Assembly: GCF_014645735.1 (NCBI RefSeq)
Contig: NZ_BMMH01000002.1
Location: forward strand, 620,001 to 684,000
DNA from: Nocardia jinanensis
GTDB taxonomy: Bacteria > Actinomycetota > Actinomycetes > Mycobacteriales > Mycobacteriaceae
Reading direction: 5' to 3'
Length of the DNA: 64,000 nucleotides
Of this stretch, positions 1-8,740 are shown piece after piece; position 1 is the first letter of the stretch, and the number at the start of each line of letters is the position of its first letter. Under the pieces are notes generated by a model. That model had not been told where the DNA came from, searched no databases, and saw only the letters and a list, made by a program, of their open reading frames with translations. Position numbers and translations under genes: made by a program.

Positions 1-634
1 GGGTGAGCCAGAAACCCTTGGCGCCCTCGAACATCCCGGTATTGATGTAGGTCGGGCATACCGTGGTCACCTTCACATGGCCGTGACCGGCCTGCTCGAG
101 TTCGATCCGCACCGAATCCGACCAGCCCAGCGCGGCCCACTTCGAGGCCGCGTACACGCTCATCCGGGGGTTGTGCACCAGCCCGGCGGAGGAGGAGATG
201 GTGAGCACCCGGGCCTCGGTGGTCCCGGCGACCATCGCCGGCAGGAATTCCAGGGTCACATACATCGGCGCCAGCGAATTGATCGCCATGGTCTTGTCGA
301 TATCGTCGCGGTCCTCGGTTTCCCAGAAGTAGGTGTTCCCGCGGACGATACCGGCGTTGTTCACCAGAACGTCGATATCGCCGACATCCACGCGCACCGA
401 CGCAGCCGCCGAGGCGACCGCGTCACCGTCGGAGATATCGACCGCGTAGGTGCGCACGGTGCCCCCGGCGGCGATCAGTTCGGCCGCGGTCTCCCGCAAC
501 GCGGCGTCGTTGATATCCCACAGCACCACGGCGGCGGCACCCTCGCGCACCGCCCGGGCGGCGAACAGCTTCCCCAGGCCCATGGCGGCCCCGGTGATCA
601 GCACCTTCTTACCGGCCACCGTATCCAGTTTCAT
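1..634 (-). CDS. SDR-family oxidoreductase (3' end outside window)
   Basis: Short-chain dehydrogenase/reductase, NAD(P)-dependent and cytosolic. The start ATG at 634 opens MKLDTVAGKKVLITGAA; the Rossmann glycine motif TGAAMGLGK lies near residue 14, an NNAG motif follows around residue 90, and the catalytic Y-x-x-x-K (YAASK) is further on. An AAGGA ribosome site lies about 8 bases upstream. It begins 42 bases after the aldehyde dehydrogenase stop on the same strand, so the two probably form an operon converting an alcohol or ketone and then an aldehyde. The C-terminus is cut by the window edge. Substrate is unknown. Confidence 0.85.
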   Translation of the reverse strand, partial: MKLDTVAGKKVLITGAAMGLGKLFAARAVREGAAAVVLWDINDAALRETAAELIAAGGTVRTYAVDISDGDAVASAAASVRVDVGDIDVLVNNAGIVRGNTYFWETEDRDDIDKTMAINSLAPMYVTLEFLPAMVAGTTEARVLTISSSAGLVHNPRMSVYAASKWAALGWSDSVRIELEQAGHGHVKVTTVCPTYINTGMFEGAKGFWLT

Positions 635-676
635 CGGTTTCGAATCCTTGTCTTCGGAGAGAGCGAGAAAAGCGGC

Positions 677-2248
677 CTACTTCTGGCGCAGCGTCTTCAT
701 CACCCGGAAGTAGAGTGTCATGGTTTTCGCCCACATCGCCTCCGACATCCCCGGCAGCGGCGCGATCGGGAGCATGCGCTGGACCGCGATCGTCTGGGTG
801 TCGACGTACTTGAGCAGGCCCTCGGGGCCGTGCCGGCGGCCGGTCCCCGAGATCCCGACTCCGCCCGACGGCGCGTCGGCGCTGCCCCACGCGGCGATGA
901 AACCCTCGTTCACGTTCACCGAGCCCGCGTTGATCCGCGCGGCGAATTCCCGGCCGCGCGCTGCGCTGCGAGTCCAGACGCTGGCATTGAGCCCGTAAGG
1001 GGTGTCGTTGGCCTGGATCACGGCCTCGTCGTCGGTGGCCACCTTGTAGACCGAGACGACCGGACCGAACGTCTCCTCGCGGTACACCGTCATCTCGGCG
1101 GTGACGTCGGTGAGCACTGTGGGTTCGTAGAAGTACGGGCCGAGGTCGGGGCGGTGCACACCACCGGCCAGCACCGTCGCACCTTTGGCGACCGCGTCGT
1201 CGACATGGGCGCGGACCGTATCGAGTTGTCGCGGGAAGGTCAGCGAACCCATATCCGTCGAGTAGTCCAGCGGCGACCCCAGCTTCAGCGCCTTCACCCC
1301 GGCCACGAACTCGTCGACGAATTGGTCGTAGACCTTCTCGTGGACGTAGATGCGCTCCATGGATTCGCACAGCTGGCCGGCCGAGGCGAAACTTGCCCGG
1401 ACCGCGGTGCGGGCGGCGGCGCCGGGGTCGGCGTCCGACAGCACCAGCAGCGGGTTCTTACCGCCCAGCTCCAGGGAACAGCCGATGAGACGCTCACCGG
1501 CCTGACGGCCGATGGTGCGGCCCGTGGCGCTGGAGCCGGTGTAGTCGACGTAGTCGGCGCGGTCGATCACCTCGCCGCCGATCACCGAACCGCGACCCAG
1601 CACGATCTGCCACAGATCCTCCGGGAGCCCGGCCCGGATCGCCGCGTCGACAGCCCACAGGGCGGTGAGCGCGGTCTGGTTGTCCGGACGGCCCACGACC
1701 GCGTTACCGGCTACCAGGGCGGGCAGCGCATCGGAGACGGCCAGCGCGAGCGGGTAGTTCCACGGCGAGATCACCGCGACCACGCCCTTGGGCCGCTGGC
1801 GCACCTGCACATCGGTGAGCACCGGCAGCACCCCACGCGGGTTGCGGCGCGCGAGGAGTCTGGGTGCGGTGGCGGCGTAGTACCGGGAGTTGACCGCGAC
1901 ATCACCGACCTCGTCGAACGCGTGCGCCCGGGATTTACCCGTTTCGGTCTGGACGATATCGAGGATGGTGTCCTGTTCGGCGAGCACCAGATCGTGGAAG
2001 CGGCGCAGTACCGCGGCCCGCTCCCGGACCGGTACCTGCGCCCACCGGCGCTGCGCGGCGCGGGCGCGCTCGAACGCGGTGTCGATATCGGCGACCGAGG
2101 ACTGTGGCAATTCGGCGATCTGTTCGCCGGTGGCCGGCGCGGCGATCGTGACGGCCGGAGCGCCTCCGGCCGCGGCCCGGGCCAGCAGCGGTTTCACCAG
2201 ATCCGGGGTCAGCACGCCGGTGGCGGCGGGGCGCTGGGCGGTCGTCAT
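677..2248 (-). CDS. gabD2: NAD(P)-dependent aldehyde dehydrogenase, GabD2-type succinate-semialdehyde dehydrogenase
   Basis: Oxidises an aldehyde to the acid. The 523-residue protein carries the family landmarks: PWN with Asn164, ELGGKNP with Glu260, and the nucleophile Cys294 in AGQLCESMERI. The C-terminal half (for example GRRHGPEGLLKY) closely resembles remembered mycobacterial GabD2. The start at 2248 is preferred over upstream starts at 2269 and 2302 because AGGAGA sits 9 bases before it and because a 30-bp dyad occupies 2303-2332. It is transcribed divergently from a TetR gene that probably represses it. The exact aldehyde is not certain; succinate semialdehyde is the family-based guess. 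Confidence 0.85.
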   Translation of the reverse strand: MTTAQRPAATGVLTPDLVKPLLARAAAGGAPAVTIAAPATGEQIAELPQSSVADIDTAFERARAAQRRWAQVPVRERAAVLRRFHDLVLAEQDTILDIVQTETGKSRAHAFDEVGDVAVNSRYYAATAPRLLARRNPRGVLPVLTDVQVRQRPKGVVAVISPWNYPLALAVSDALPALVAGNAVVGRPDNQTALTALWAVDAAIRAGLPEDLWQIVLGRGSVIGGEVIDRADYVDYTGSSATGRTIGRQAGERLIGCSLELGGKNPLLVLSDADPGAAARTAVRASFASAGQLCESMERIYVHEKVYDQFVDEFVAGVKALKLGSPLDYSTDMGSLTFPRQLDTVRAHVDDAVAKGATVLAGGVHRPDLGPYFYEPTVLTDVTAEMTVYREETFGPVVSVYKVATDDEAVIQANDTPYGLNASVWTRSAARGREFAARINAGSVNVNEGFIAAWGSADAPSGGVGISGTGRRHGPEGLLKYVDTQTIAVQRMLPIAPLPGMSEAMWAKTMTLYFRVMKTLRQK

Positions 2249-2302
2249 CGTCGGCGTTCTCCTGGGCATTGTCGCGCCGCGGTGGCAGACCACAGCGGGC
2301 AA

Positions 2303-2332
2303 GATTAATTGAACAGTGGTGTTAGAGTAATC
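2303..2332. promoter_or_regulatory. Interrupted palindrome, candidate TetR operator
   Basis: Arms GATTA and AACA (2303-2307, 2312-2315) mirror TGTT and TAATC (2320-2323, 2328-2332) about the centre 2317/2318; one further base pair (2309/2326) also matches, giving 10 of 15 pairs. It lies between the divergent aldehyde dehydrogenase (start 2248) and TetR gene (start 2428), where an autoregulatory operator is expected. Confidence 0.55.
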
Positions 2333-2427
2333 CTCGTGCTGTACGCCGTGTCAAGGGCTCCGTTCCATGCAACAGTCCGGAACCGCCGGGGGCTGTGGGA
2401 TCTCACAGTCCGGCCGGAGGACCGATC

Positions 2428-3129
2428 GTGAGCACCTCGAACGTCGAGCGGCCCGCCCGCCGGGGCCGGCCACCACAGACGCAGGAACAGGCCGAACAGG
2501 TACGCGCCCGAATCGTGAAAGCCACCGCCGAGGTGTTCACCCGCAACGGCTCCCGCGGGTCCAGCGTCGCGCAGATCATCGAAGAGGCGGGGCTGTCGCG
2601 CCCGACGTTCTACCGCTACTTCGCCAATGCCACCGAACCGCTCAACGCGGTTCTCGATGTCTCCAATGCCGAACTCGTCGGCGGGATCGGGGCCGCGCTC
2701 GAGGCGCCGGGCGAAGGCGTGGATCTCGGTATCCGGCTCATCGACGCCTATCTGGACTGGGCGCGCGGCCACGGCCCGATGCTGCGGCCGCTGTTCGCCG
2801 AACTTCACGACCCAGGGTCACCGGTATCGGCGTACCGCACTATCGCGCTGGACGGGATCCGCGCGATCGTCGGCACCAAATTCGCCGAATCGGGACGCCC
2901 GGTACCGGCGCCGCTGGACCTCGACGCGGCGCTGCACGTCTGCGAATACGTGGTCTACCGGATCTCCGCCGAGGTCCGACCGGGCCGCGAACCCGATCCG
3001 GAAACGGTGGCCGCGGCCCGGCTGACCATGATCCGTGTGGTGCTGGCGACCCTCGGCAATACCGACGATGTGCACTATGCGATGAGTCTGCCCGGTTTCT
3101 TCCCGGCGGCGGCTTCCGCCGGAGACTGA
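2428..3129 (+). CDS. TetR-family transcriptional regulator
   Basis: DNA-binding repressor of 233 residues. The N-terminal helix-turn-helix spans about residues 20-65 (IVKATAEVFTRNG ... IIEEAGLSRPTFYRYFAN); the C-terminal half is a ligand-binding helical domain. The GTG start at 2428 has GGAGG at 2416-2420, a 7-base spacing. It is divergent from the aldehyde dehydrogenase/SDR operon, so it most likely controls that operon in response to the substrate or an acyl intermediate. The ligand cannot be read from the sequence. Confidence 0.9.
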   Translation: MSTSNVERPARRGRPPQTQEQAEQVRARIVKATAEVFTRNGSRGSSVAQIIEEAGLSRPTFYRYFANATEPLNAVLDVSNAELVGGIGAALEAPGEGVDLGIRLIDAYLDWARGHGPMLRPLFAELHDPGSPVSAYRTIALDGIRAIVGTKFAESGRPVPAPLDLDAALHVCEYVVYRISAEVRPGREPDPETVAAARLTMIRVVLATLGNTDDVHYAMSLPGFFPAAASAGD

Positions 3130-3397
3130 CCACCACGACCACGGTCCACCACCACAGTCGAGCGGATGAGTATTGCGGGATGCCGAGAGAAACACTGTGC
3201 CGCAGTGACAGTGCGGTGGACGCCCGGATCATCGGCACGCGCCGCGCCGCTGTTCAGTGGGGCGGGGTACCCATATCGGTCCCGACCCGAACCATCGCGG
3301 CTGCGCCGACCGCCCGTCTACATCCTCGGTCGGGTCACTCGCCATCTCGACCGTGCGGGAACTCACCTGCGCCGTACTCGACGGCACCGCTCCGTAC

Positions 3398-5344
3398 CTA
3401 GTGCCCGGGGCGAGCGGGCTCCGGGCTGACATCGTCCAGGCTCAGGCCGCTGGCGCGCAGGACGTGCCGGTCGATCGCCGCGCGAATGGCCTCCTCGGTC
3501 CCCAGAATGCGTACATGCCGGCGCGCGCGGGTGATCGCGGTGTAGAGAAGTTCCCGGGTGAGCAGACTCGAACCCGGCTCCGGTAGGACGATGGTCACCG
3601 CGTCGTACTGACTGCCCTGACTGCGATGGATCGTCATGGCGAAAACCGTGACGACCGCCGGGAACTGGGTGGGGTGGACCAGATACGGTTCGTCCCCGCG
3701 CTGTAGCGCCACCCGCAGCGACCCGTCCGGCCGGGATACCACCACTCCGGTGTCACCGTTGTAGATCCGGGCCTCGTGATCGTTGGCGGTCACCAGGAGC
3801 GGCTGCCCGGGATACCAGGTGCCGTACCGGTTCTCCGGTCCCGACCCCGCCACCGCGGCCCATTCGGCGGCCGCGCGATCCCACTGTTCGACGCCGTACG
3901 GACCGCGCCGGTGCGCGCAGAGCAGGCGATGCGATTCGAAGGCGGCGAGCGCGGCCGCGGCGTCGCCGGCGCGCGCGGCGGTGGTGACCCGCTGCGCGGT
4001 GGTGACGACATCGGCCCGGACGGCGGCGATTTCGTCCGGACCGAGCAGCTCGAGCATATCGCCGCCCGCCCGCAGCAGATCCAGCGCGGCCTCGGTATCG
4101 CCGGCCCGGACGGCGACGGCGAGATCGGCGATCCGGCCGCCGAACCGGCGGCCCCGGGTCAGCCGGACGATACCGCCGCGCAAACGGTTCCGTTCCAGCT
4201 CGGTGAGCGTTTCGGTATCGCCCGGCTCCGTCGCCGCGGTCGAGCTGTCCCCCGCCGCCGCGAGTTCGGCGCCGAGCAGCTCCTCGAACGAGGGGTCGGC
4301 GGTCCCGGGAAACGGCGCGGCCACCAGATCGGCGAGCACGGCGCCGGCGTCCACCGAGGCGAGCTGATCCGGATCACCCGCCAGGACGAGCCGGGTATCG
4401 GGCCGCAACGCCGCGAGGAGCCTGCTCATCATGGTCAGCGAGACCATGGACGTCTCATCGACGACCACTACGTCGTAGGGCAGCCGGTTGTGTTCGTGAT
4501 AGCGGAAACGAGTGGTGCGGCCGCGTTGCCAGCCCAGCAGCCGGTGCAGCGTCGCGGCGGACAACTCCGGCAGGCCCAGAGCGGGCGCCTGATCCCGGAC
4601 GGCCTCCTGCAACCGGGCGGCGGCCTTACCCGTGGGAGCGGCCAGCGCGATCCGGGGTGGCGCACCGCCACCTCCCGGGCCGGCGGTGTGCTGGGCGACG
4701 AGCAGCGCGAGGATCCGGGCGATGGTATGGGTCTTACCCGTTCCGGGTCCGCCGGCGACGACAGTGGTCCAGTGGGTGGCGGCGAGCGCGGCGGCGATGC
4801 GCTGCCGGTCCACCCCGGCTTCCGGCGGCCCGAACAGGCGGTCGAGTTCGCGGCGCACCACGGCGGGGTCGCTGTGCGGATGATCGGCGGCGCGGGCGGT
4901 GAGTACCCGCCGAATGATCTGTTCCTGCTGGTAATAGCGATCCAGATAGAGCAGGGGGCCGGTGTCCGGACGGGACGGATCGGTGAGCCGCAGCGGACGC
5001 AACGGCCCGTTCGGGCCGCCCAGGACCAGCGGGCTCGCCCGCAACGCCTCGATGACCCGCGCCTGCTCGGGCCACGGCAGCTCCGCGGGATCCACCAGCA
5101 GTTCCGGGCGTTCCTCGTCGGCGTCCACACCGATATCGCGCATCCGGGTGAGATCCAGGCACACCGATCCCGACCGCACCGCGCGCACGGCCAATGCGGC
5201 GGCGAACAGCACCAACTCCCGATCTTCCCCACCGAGCCTGCCCAATCGCTCGGCCACGTGCACATCGGCGGCCGAGAGGACTCCCGCCTCGTTGAATTCG
5301 CGCAGCATGCCTGTCCCGCGCTGCGCTATCCGGATGGGTATCAC
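3398..5344 (-). CDS. recD: Exodeoxyribonuclease V alpha subunit RecD
   Basis: 5'-3' helicase motor of RecBCD. The 648-residue protein has a RecD N-terminal domain, the Walker A motif GGPGTGKTH (residues 198-206), a Walker B/DE-box VVVDETSMVS, and near the C-terminus the superfamily 1 motif TIHRSQGSQYD with helicase motif VI-like TAITRARR. The GTG start at 5344 overlaps the recB stop by four bases (GTGA), so translation is coupled. It is the last gene of recC-recB-recD. RecD makes the enzyme processive in the nuclease mode. Confidence 0.95.
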   Translation of the reverse strand: MIPIRIAQRGTGMLREFNEAGVLSAADVHVAERLGRLGGEDRELVLFAAALAVRAVRSGSVCLDLTRMRDIGVDADEERPELLVDPAELPWPEQARVIEALRASPLVLGGPNGPLRPLRLTDPSRPDTGPLLYLDRYYQQEQIIRRVLTARAADHPHSDPAVVRRELDRLFGPPEAGVDRQRIAAALAATHWTTVVAGGPGTGKTHTIARILALLVAQHTAGPGGGGAPPRIALAAPTGKAAARLQEAVRDQAPALGLPELSAATLHRLLGWQRGRTTRFRYHEHNRLPYDVVVVDETSMVSLTMMSRLLAALRPDTRLVLAGDPDQLASVDAGAVLADLVAAPFPGTADPSFEELLGAELAAAGDSSTAATEPGDTETLTELERNRLRGGIVRLTRGRRFGGRIADLAVAVRAGDTEAALDLLRAGGDMLELLGPDEIAAVRADVVTTAQRVTTAARAGDAAAALAAFESHRLLCAHRRGPYGVEQWDRAAAEWAAVAGSGPENRYGTWYPGQPLLVTANDHEARIYNGDTGVVVSRPDGSLRVALQRGDEPYLVHPTQFPAVVTVFAMTIHRSQGSQYDAVTIVLPEPGSSLLTRELLYTAITRARRHVRILGTEEAIRAAIDRHVLRASGLSLDDVSPEPARPGH

Positions 5345-8300
5345 GACACACCTCCGGCGAGCAGATCCGACAGGGCGATGATCAGGCCGGGCGGCGGGGT
5401 CCAGTCGAAAACACCTGCACCCGCCGGAGTTCCGGGTCCGACCATGCCCCGGACGAAGAGATAGCGGATACCGCCGAGGTGTACCGCCGGGTCGTAACCG
5501 GGTAGTCGCCAGCGCAGGTAACGGTGCAGGGCGACCGAGTACAGCAGTGCCTGCAGCGGATAGTGCGAGCGGAACATCTCCGCGGCCATCCGTTCGCGGG
5601 TGTAGTGGGCGACCGTCAGATCACCGGTGCCCAACCGGTTCGTCTTGTAGTCCACGACGACACAGCGCTGGTCCGGGGTACGCAGCACCGCGTCGATACT
5701 CCCGGTGAGATACCCCCGCAACGGTATGTCGTCGAGGGTGTCGAGTTCGTCTGCGTAGGCGTGGAAATCGTCGTCGGGGGCCAGGTGCGCACGGACGGTG
5801 GCGGCGATGCCGCGCAGGGTGGCGGCCTCACCGGCCGGTGTGTCACCACCGGCGAGCGGTAGTTCGAATTCGAGTTCACACAACCGGTCCCGGCCCGGGA
5901 TATCGGCGAGGGCACCGAACCCGATCGGGGTTCGCAGCACCTCCACCAGGGCCGTGGTCAGCAGTTCCGGGTCGGCCGCGGAGAGCATCTCACCGATGGA
6001 TTCGGCGCAACGCGCCCGCACCTCGGCGACCAGATCGGGGGCATCGGTATCCACCCGTTCCAGCACCCCGTGTACAAGGGTGCCGAATTCCGCGCCGTAG
6101 GGCAGGTCGTTCATCAGCGACGACACGCCGGGTCCGGGTCCGGGTTCGGCGAGCGGCACGGGAACCTCGGGCTCGTCACCGGGGCCGGGGGCGTCCTCCG
6201 GTTCGGATTCCGGGACCACCGCGTGGGCCGTCGCGGTGAGCGCCGAATAGGAAGTGCGCCGCCAGAACTCGTCGATCTCGCGATCGAAGGTGGCCACGGC
6301 CATCGCACCGGATCCGGAATCGGTCCAGGGTCGGTACACCGGCGGGTCGGCGGCGGGGTCGGCGGCGGTCACCGAGATCGACTCTCCCGCACCGGCCGAC
6401 CGGGCGCGGAGTCGATCGACCACGGCGCCGTCCTCCGGGACCGCGGCCCGTGCGCTCGGTCGCGCCGCATCCGGTGCCCGGCCGAACAGCAGCCGGTGCA
6501 GCGGCGCGGTCGCGGTCCCGAACGAAGGCGCCCACCAGGCGACCACCTGGCAACACGCGCGGGTCAGCGCCACATAGCACAGCCGTAGTTCCTCACCCGC
6601 GGATTCACTGTCGGCACGTTCCTTGCGGGCCGTGTACCCCGGGGCGTCGGGCCCGCCGATATCCAGTACCCGGGCATCATCGTCGTGCATCAACAGGGTG
6701 GCGGGTTTGGGATCCGCGGAGCTGTCCCAGGCGAACGGCAGATAGACGACCGGGAATTCGAGGCCCTTACTGGCGTGCACGGTCGCGATCTGTACGGCCG
6801 CGATATCGCGGTCCAGGCGCCGACTGCGGCCCGGCACCGATCCCGACGCGGGTTCGCGCACACGATCGGCCAGCCACCGGGTCAGTGCGGTGAGGCCCAG
6901 TCCCTCGGTCGCCGAGACCTCGTCCAGCAGCTGGGCGATATGCCGGAGATCGGTGAGCCGCCGTTCGCCGTGTTCGACGGCGAGCAACCGCGGTGCCAGC
7001 CGGGTCCCGGTCGCGAGTTCGTCGAAGACGGCGGCGAACCCGGCGCGGGCGAACAACCGTGCCGCGTCACGCAGTTCGGCACTGACCCGCCCCACCAGAT
7101 CCGCTCCCCCGCTGTCGAGGTCGGCGCCGGTATGCCCGAACAGTGGGGTCAGCGCGGCCAGCCGCACCCGGTCCGCGCGATGCGGCTGCTCCAGCGCCCG
7201 CAGCACCCACAGCCAATCGGTCGCGCTGCGGGTGGCGAAGATACTGCTGCCGCTTGCCAGGACCACGGGCACGCCGGCTCGTTCGAGCGCGGAGCGCACT
7301 ACCTCGAGCTGAGTGTGGGTACGGACCAGCACCGCGATATCACCGGGCCCCACCGGCCGCTCCCCGGCAGGGGTGGTGACCGGGGCCTGCGCACCGGGCC
7401 GGGTGCGCGGCGAATCCGCCAGGACGGTGCCGGATTCGAGAAGCGCGACGATATCGGCGGCCAGATCGGCCGCGACCCGGGCCCGCTGCCGATGGATGTT
7501 CGGGAATCCGGACGCACCGCGCGGACCCGCACCGGTGCGTGGGAGACAGCGCAGCCGCAGCGGGGTGATCAGCTCGGCCGGACCGCGCAGCCTGGTCCAC
7601 GGCTGGGTGGGCGTGACCGCGGGCACCACGATCTCGTCATGGCCCAGTGCCGCACCGCCCAGCAGATGTTCGAGCGCGGCGAGCAGCCCGGCATCACTGC
7701 GCCTGTTGGTGGTGAGTTCCCGGCGCGCGGTGGCGTGCCCGACCGCGTCCAGGTAACTCAGGACCTCCGCGCCCCGGAACGCGTAGATCGCCTGTTTGGG
7801 GTCACCCACCAGCACCAGCGGGTTGTGCCCGTGGAAGGCCCGGCGCAGGATCTCCCACTGCAGCGGATCGGTGTCCTGGAATTCGTCGACCAGCACCACC
7901 CGGTAGCGGTCGCGGATACGGCGGCAGGCGGCCGGGCCGCGTGCCGGATCAGCGAGGATATCGCGCAACAAGACCAGCAGATCGTCGAAATCGCGCAGTC
8001 CGGCGAGGCGTTTGCGGCGTTCGGTTTCGGCGCGGACCGCGGCCGCGAAGGCGATACGTTGTGCCGAGGCGTCGTCGGTATCGGGCGCGAGCCGGGCCTG
8101 CCTGTCGCGCACCGCCGCCAGGGCGAATCGGTGAGCCTGTTTCACCGAGAACGGCGCCCGGGTGCGCGCGTAACGACTCAGGTACAGATCGTCGACGACA
8201 GTGCGGATCAGATCGTCGGCCTCCTCCACCAGGCGGGCCCCGGGATCGTGATCGCCGGCCAGGCCGAGTTCGGCCAGCATGCGCTGACAGAAACTGTGCG

Positions 8301-8703
8301 TGGTGGCGATGACCCCGGCGTCGAAATCCGAGAGCGCGGCACGCAAGCGGGTACGGCGGGCGCGGACCTCCTCGGGGTCCGCGTCCGCCAGATGGCGGAT
8401 CAGTTCGTCGGAGGCGGTCCGGGCAGCGACCGGATCGGCGAGCGCGGCGGCCACGGTGACGAACCGGTCGCGGGTGCGTTCGCGCAGTTCCTGGGTCGCG
8501 GCGCGACTGAAGGTCACCAGCAACAGCCGCGAGATGTCCACCCCGGTCTCGGCGACATAGCGGACGGCGAGGCCGACGATGGCATAGGTCTTGCCGGTAC
8601 CCGCGCTCGCCTCCAGCACTGTGGTGCCCTGCGGCAGCGAGCCGCACAGTTCGAAAGCGTTCCCGGGGACGTCCGTCGTGGTCGTCGCGGTCGTGGTCGT
8701 CAC
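5341..8703 (-). CDS. recB: Exodeoxyribonuclease V beta subunit RecB
   Basis: 3'-5' helicase plus nuclease of RecBCD, which resects double-strand breaks and loads RecA. The GTG start at 8703 (product MTTTTATTTTDVPGN) has GGAGC 6 bases upstream; the frame stays open far upstream into recC but that extension has the composition of a shadow. Walker A EASAGTGKT lies at residues 31-39, a UvrD-type VLVDEFQDTDPLQWE motif in the middle, and the C-terminal nuclease domain retains VVVDYKTNRLG. At 1120 residues it is normal for the family. It follows recC by 37 bases. Confidence 0.93.
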   Translation of the reverse strand: MTTTTATTTTDVPGNAFELCGSLPQGTTVLEASAGTGKTYAIVGLAVRYVAETGVDISRLLLVTFSRAATQELRERTRDRFVTVAAALADPVAARTASDELIRHLADADPEEVRARRTRLRAALSDFDAGVIATTHSFCQRMLAELGLAGDHDPGARLVEEADDLIRTVVDDLYLSRYARTRAPFSVKQAHRFALAAVRDRQARLAPDTDDASAQRIAFAAAVRAETERRKRLAGLRDFDDLLVLLRDILADPARGPAACRRIRDRYRVVLVDEFQDTDPLQWEILRRAFHGHNPLVLVGDPKQAIYAFRGAEVLSYLDAVGHATARRELTTNRRSDAGLLAALEHLLGGAALGHDEIVVPAVTPTQPWTRLRGPAELITPLRLRCLPRTGAGPRGASGFPNIHRQRARVAADLAADIVALLESGTVLADSPRTRPGAQAPVTTPAGERPVGPGDIAVLVRTHTQLEVVRSALERAGVPVVLASGSSIFATRSATDWLWVLRALEQPHRADRVRLAALTPLFGHTGADLDSGGADLVGRVSAELRDAARLFARAGFAAVFDELATGTRLAPRLLAVEHGERRLTDLRHIAQLLDEVSATEGLGLTALTRWLADRVREPASGSVPGRSRRLDRDIAAVQIATVHASKGLEFPVVYLPFAWDSSADPKPATLLMHDDDARVLDIGGPDAPGYTARKERADSESAGEELRLCYVALTRACCQVVAWWAPSFGTATAPLHRLLFGRAPDAARPSARAAVPEDGAVVDRLRARSAGAGESISVTAADPAADPPVYRPWTDSGSGAMAVATFDREIDEFWRRTSYSALTATAHAVVPESEPEDAPGPGDEPEVPVPLAEPGPGPGVSSLMNDLPYGAEFGTLVHGVLERVDTDAPDLVAEVRARCAESIGEMLSAADPELLTTALVEVLRTPIGFGALADIPGRDRLCELEFELPLAGGDTPAGEAATLRGIAATVRAHLAPDDDFHAYADELDTLDDIPLRGYLTGSIDAVLRTPDQRCVVVDYKTNRLGTGDLTVAHYTRERMAAEMFRSHYPLQALLYSVALHRYLRWRLPGYDPAVHLGGIRYLFVRGMVGPGTPAGAGVFDWTPPPGLIIALSDLLAGGVS

Positions 8704-8740
8704 TTTTGCTCCGTCCCGCGGTTGCGCATGTATCCGGTGG

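Noticed and set aside
77..2308. A 743-codon open frame on the plus strand opposite the aldehyde dehydrogenase and SDR genes
   Set aside because: Composition is Arg/Gly/His-rich with no domain; it is the antisense shadow of two well-supported genes in very GC-rich DNA.
3776..5464. Long plus-strand frame opposite recD
   Set aside because: No homology, no ribosome site, and complete overlap with RecD motifs.
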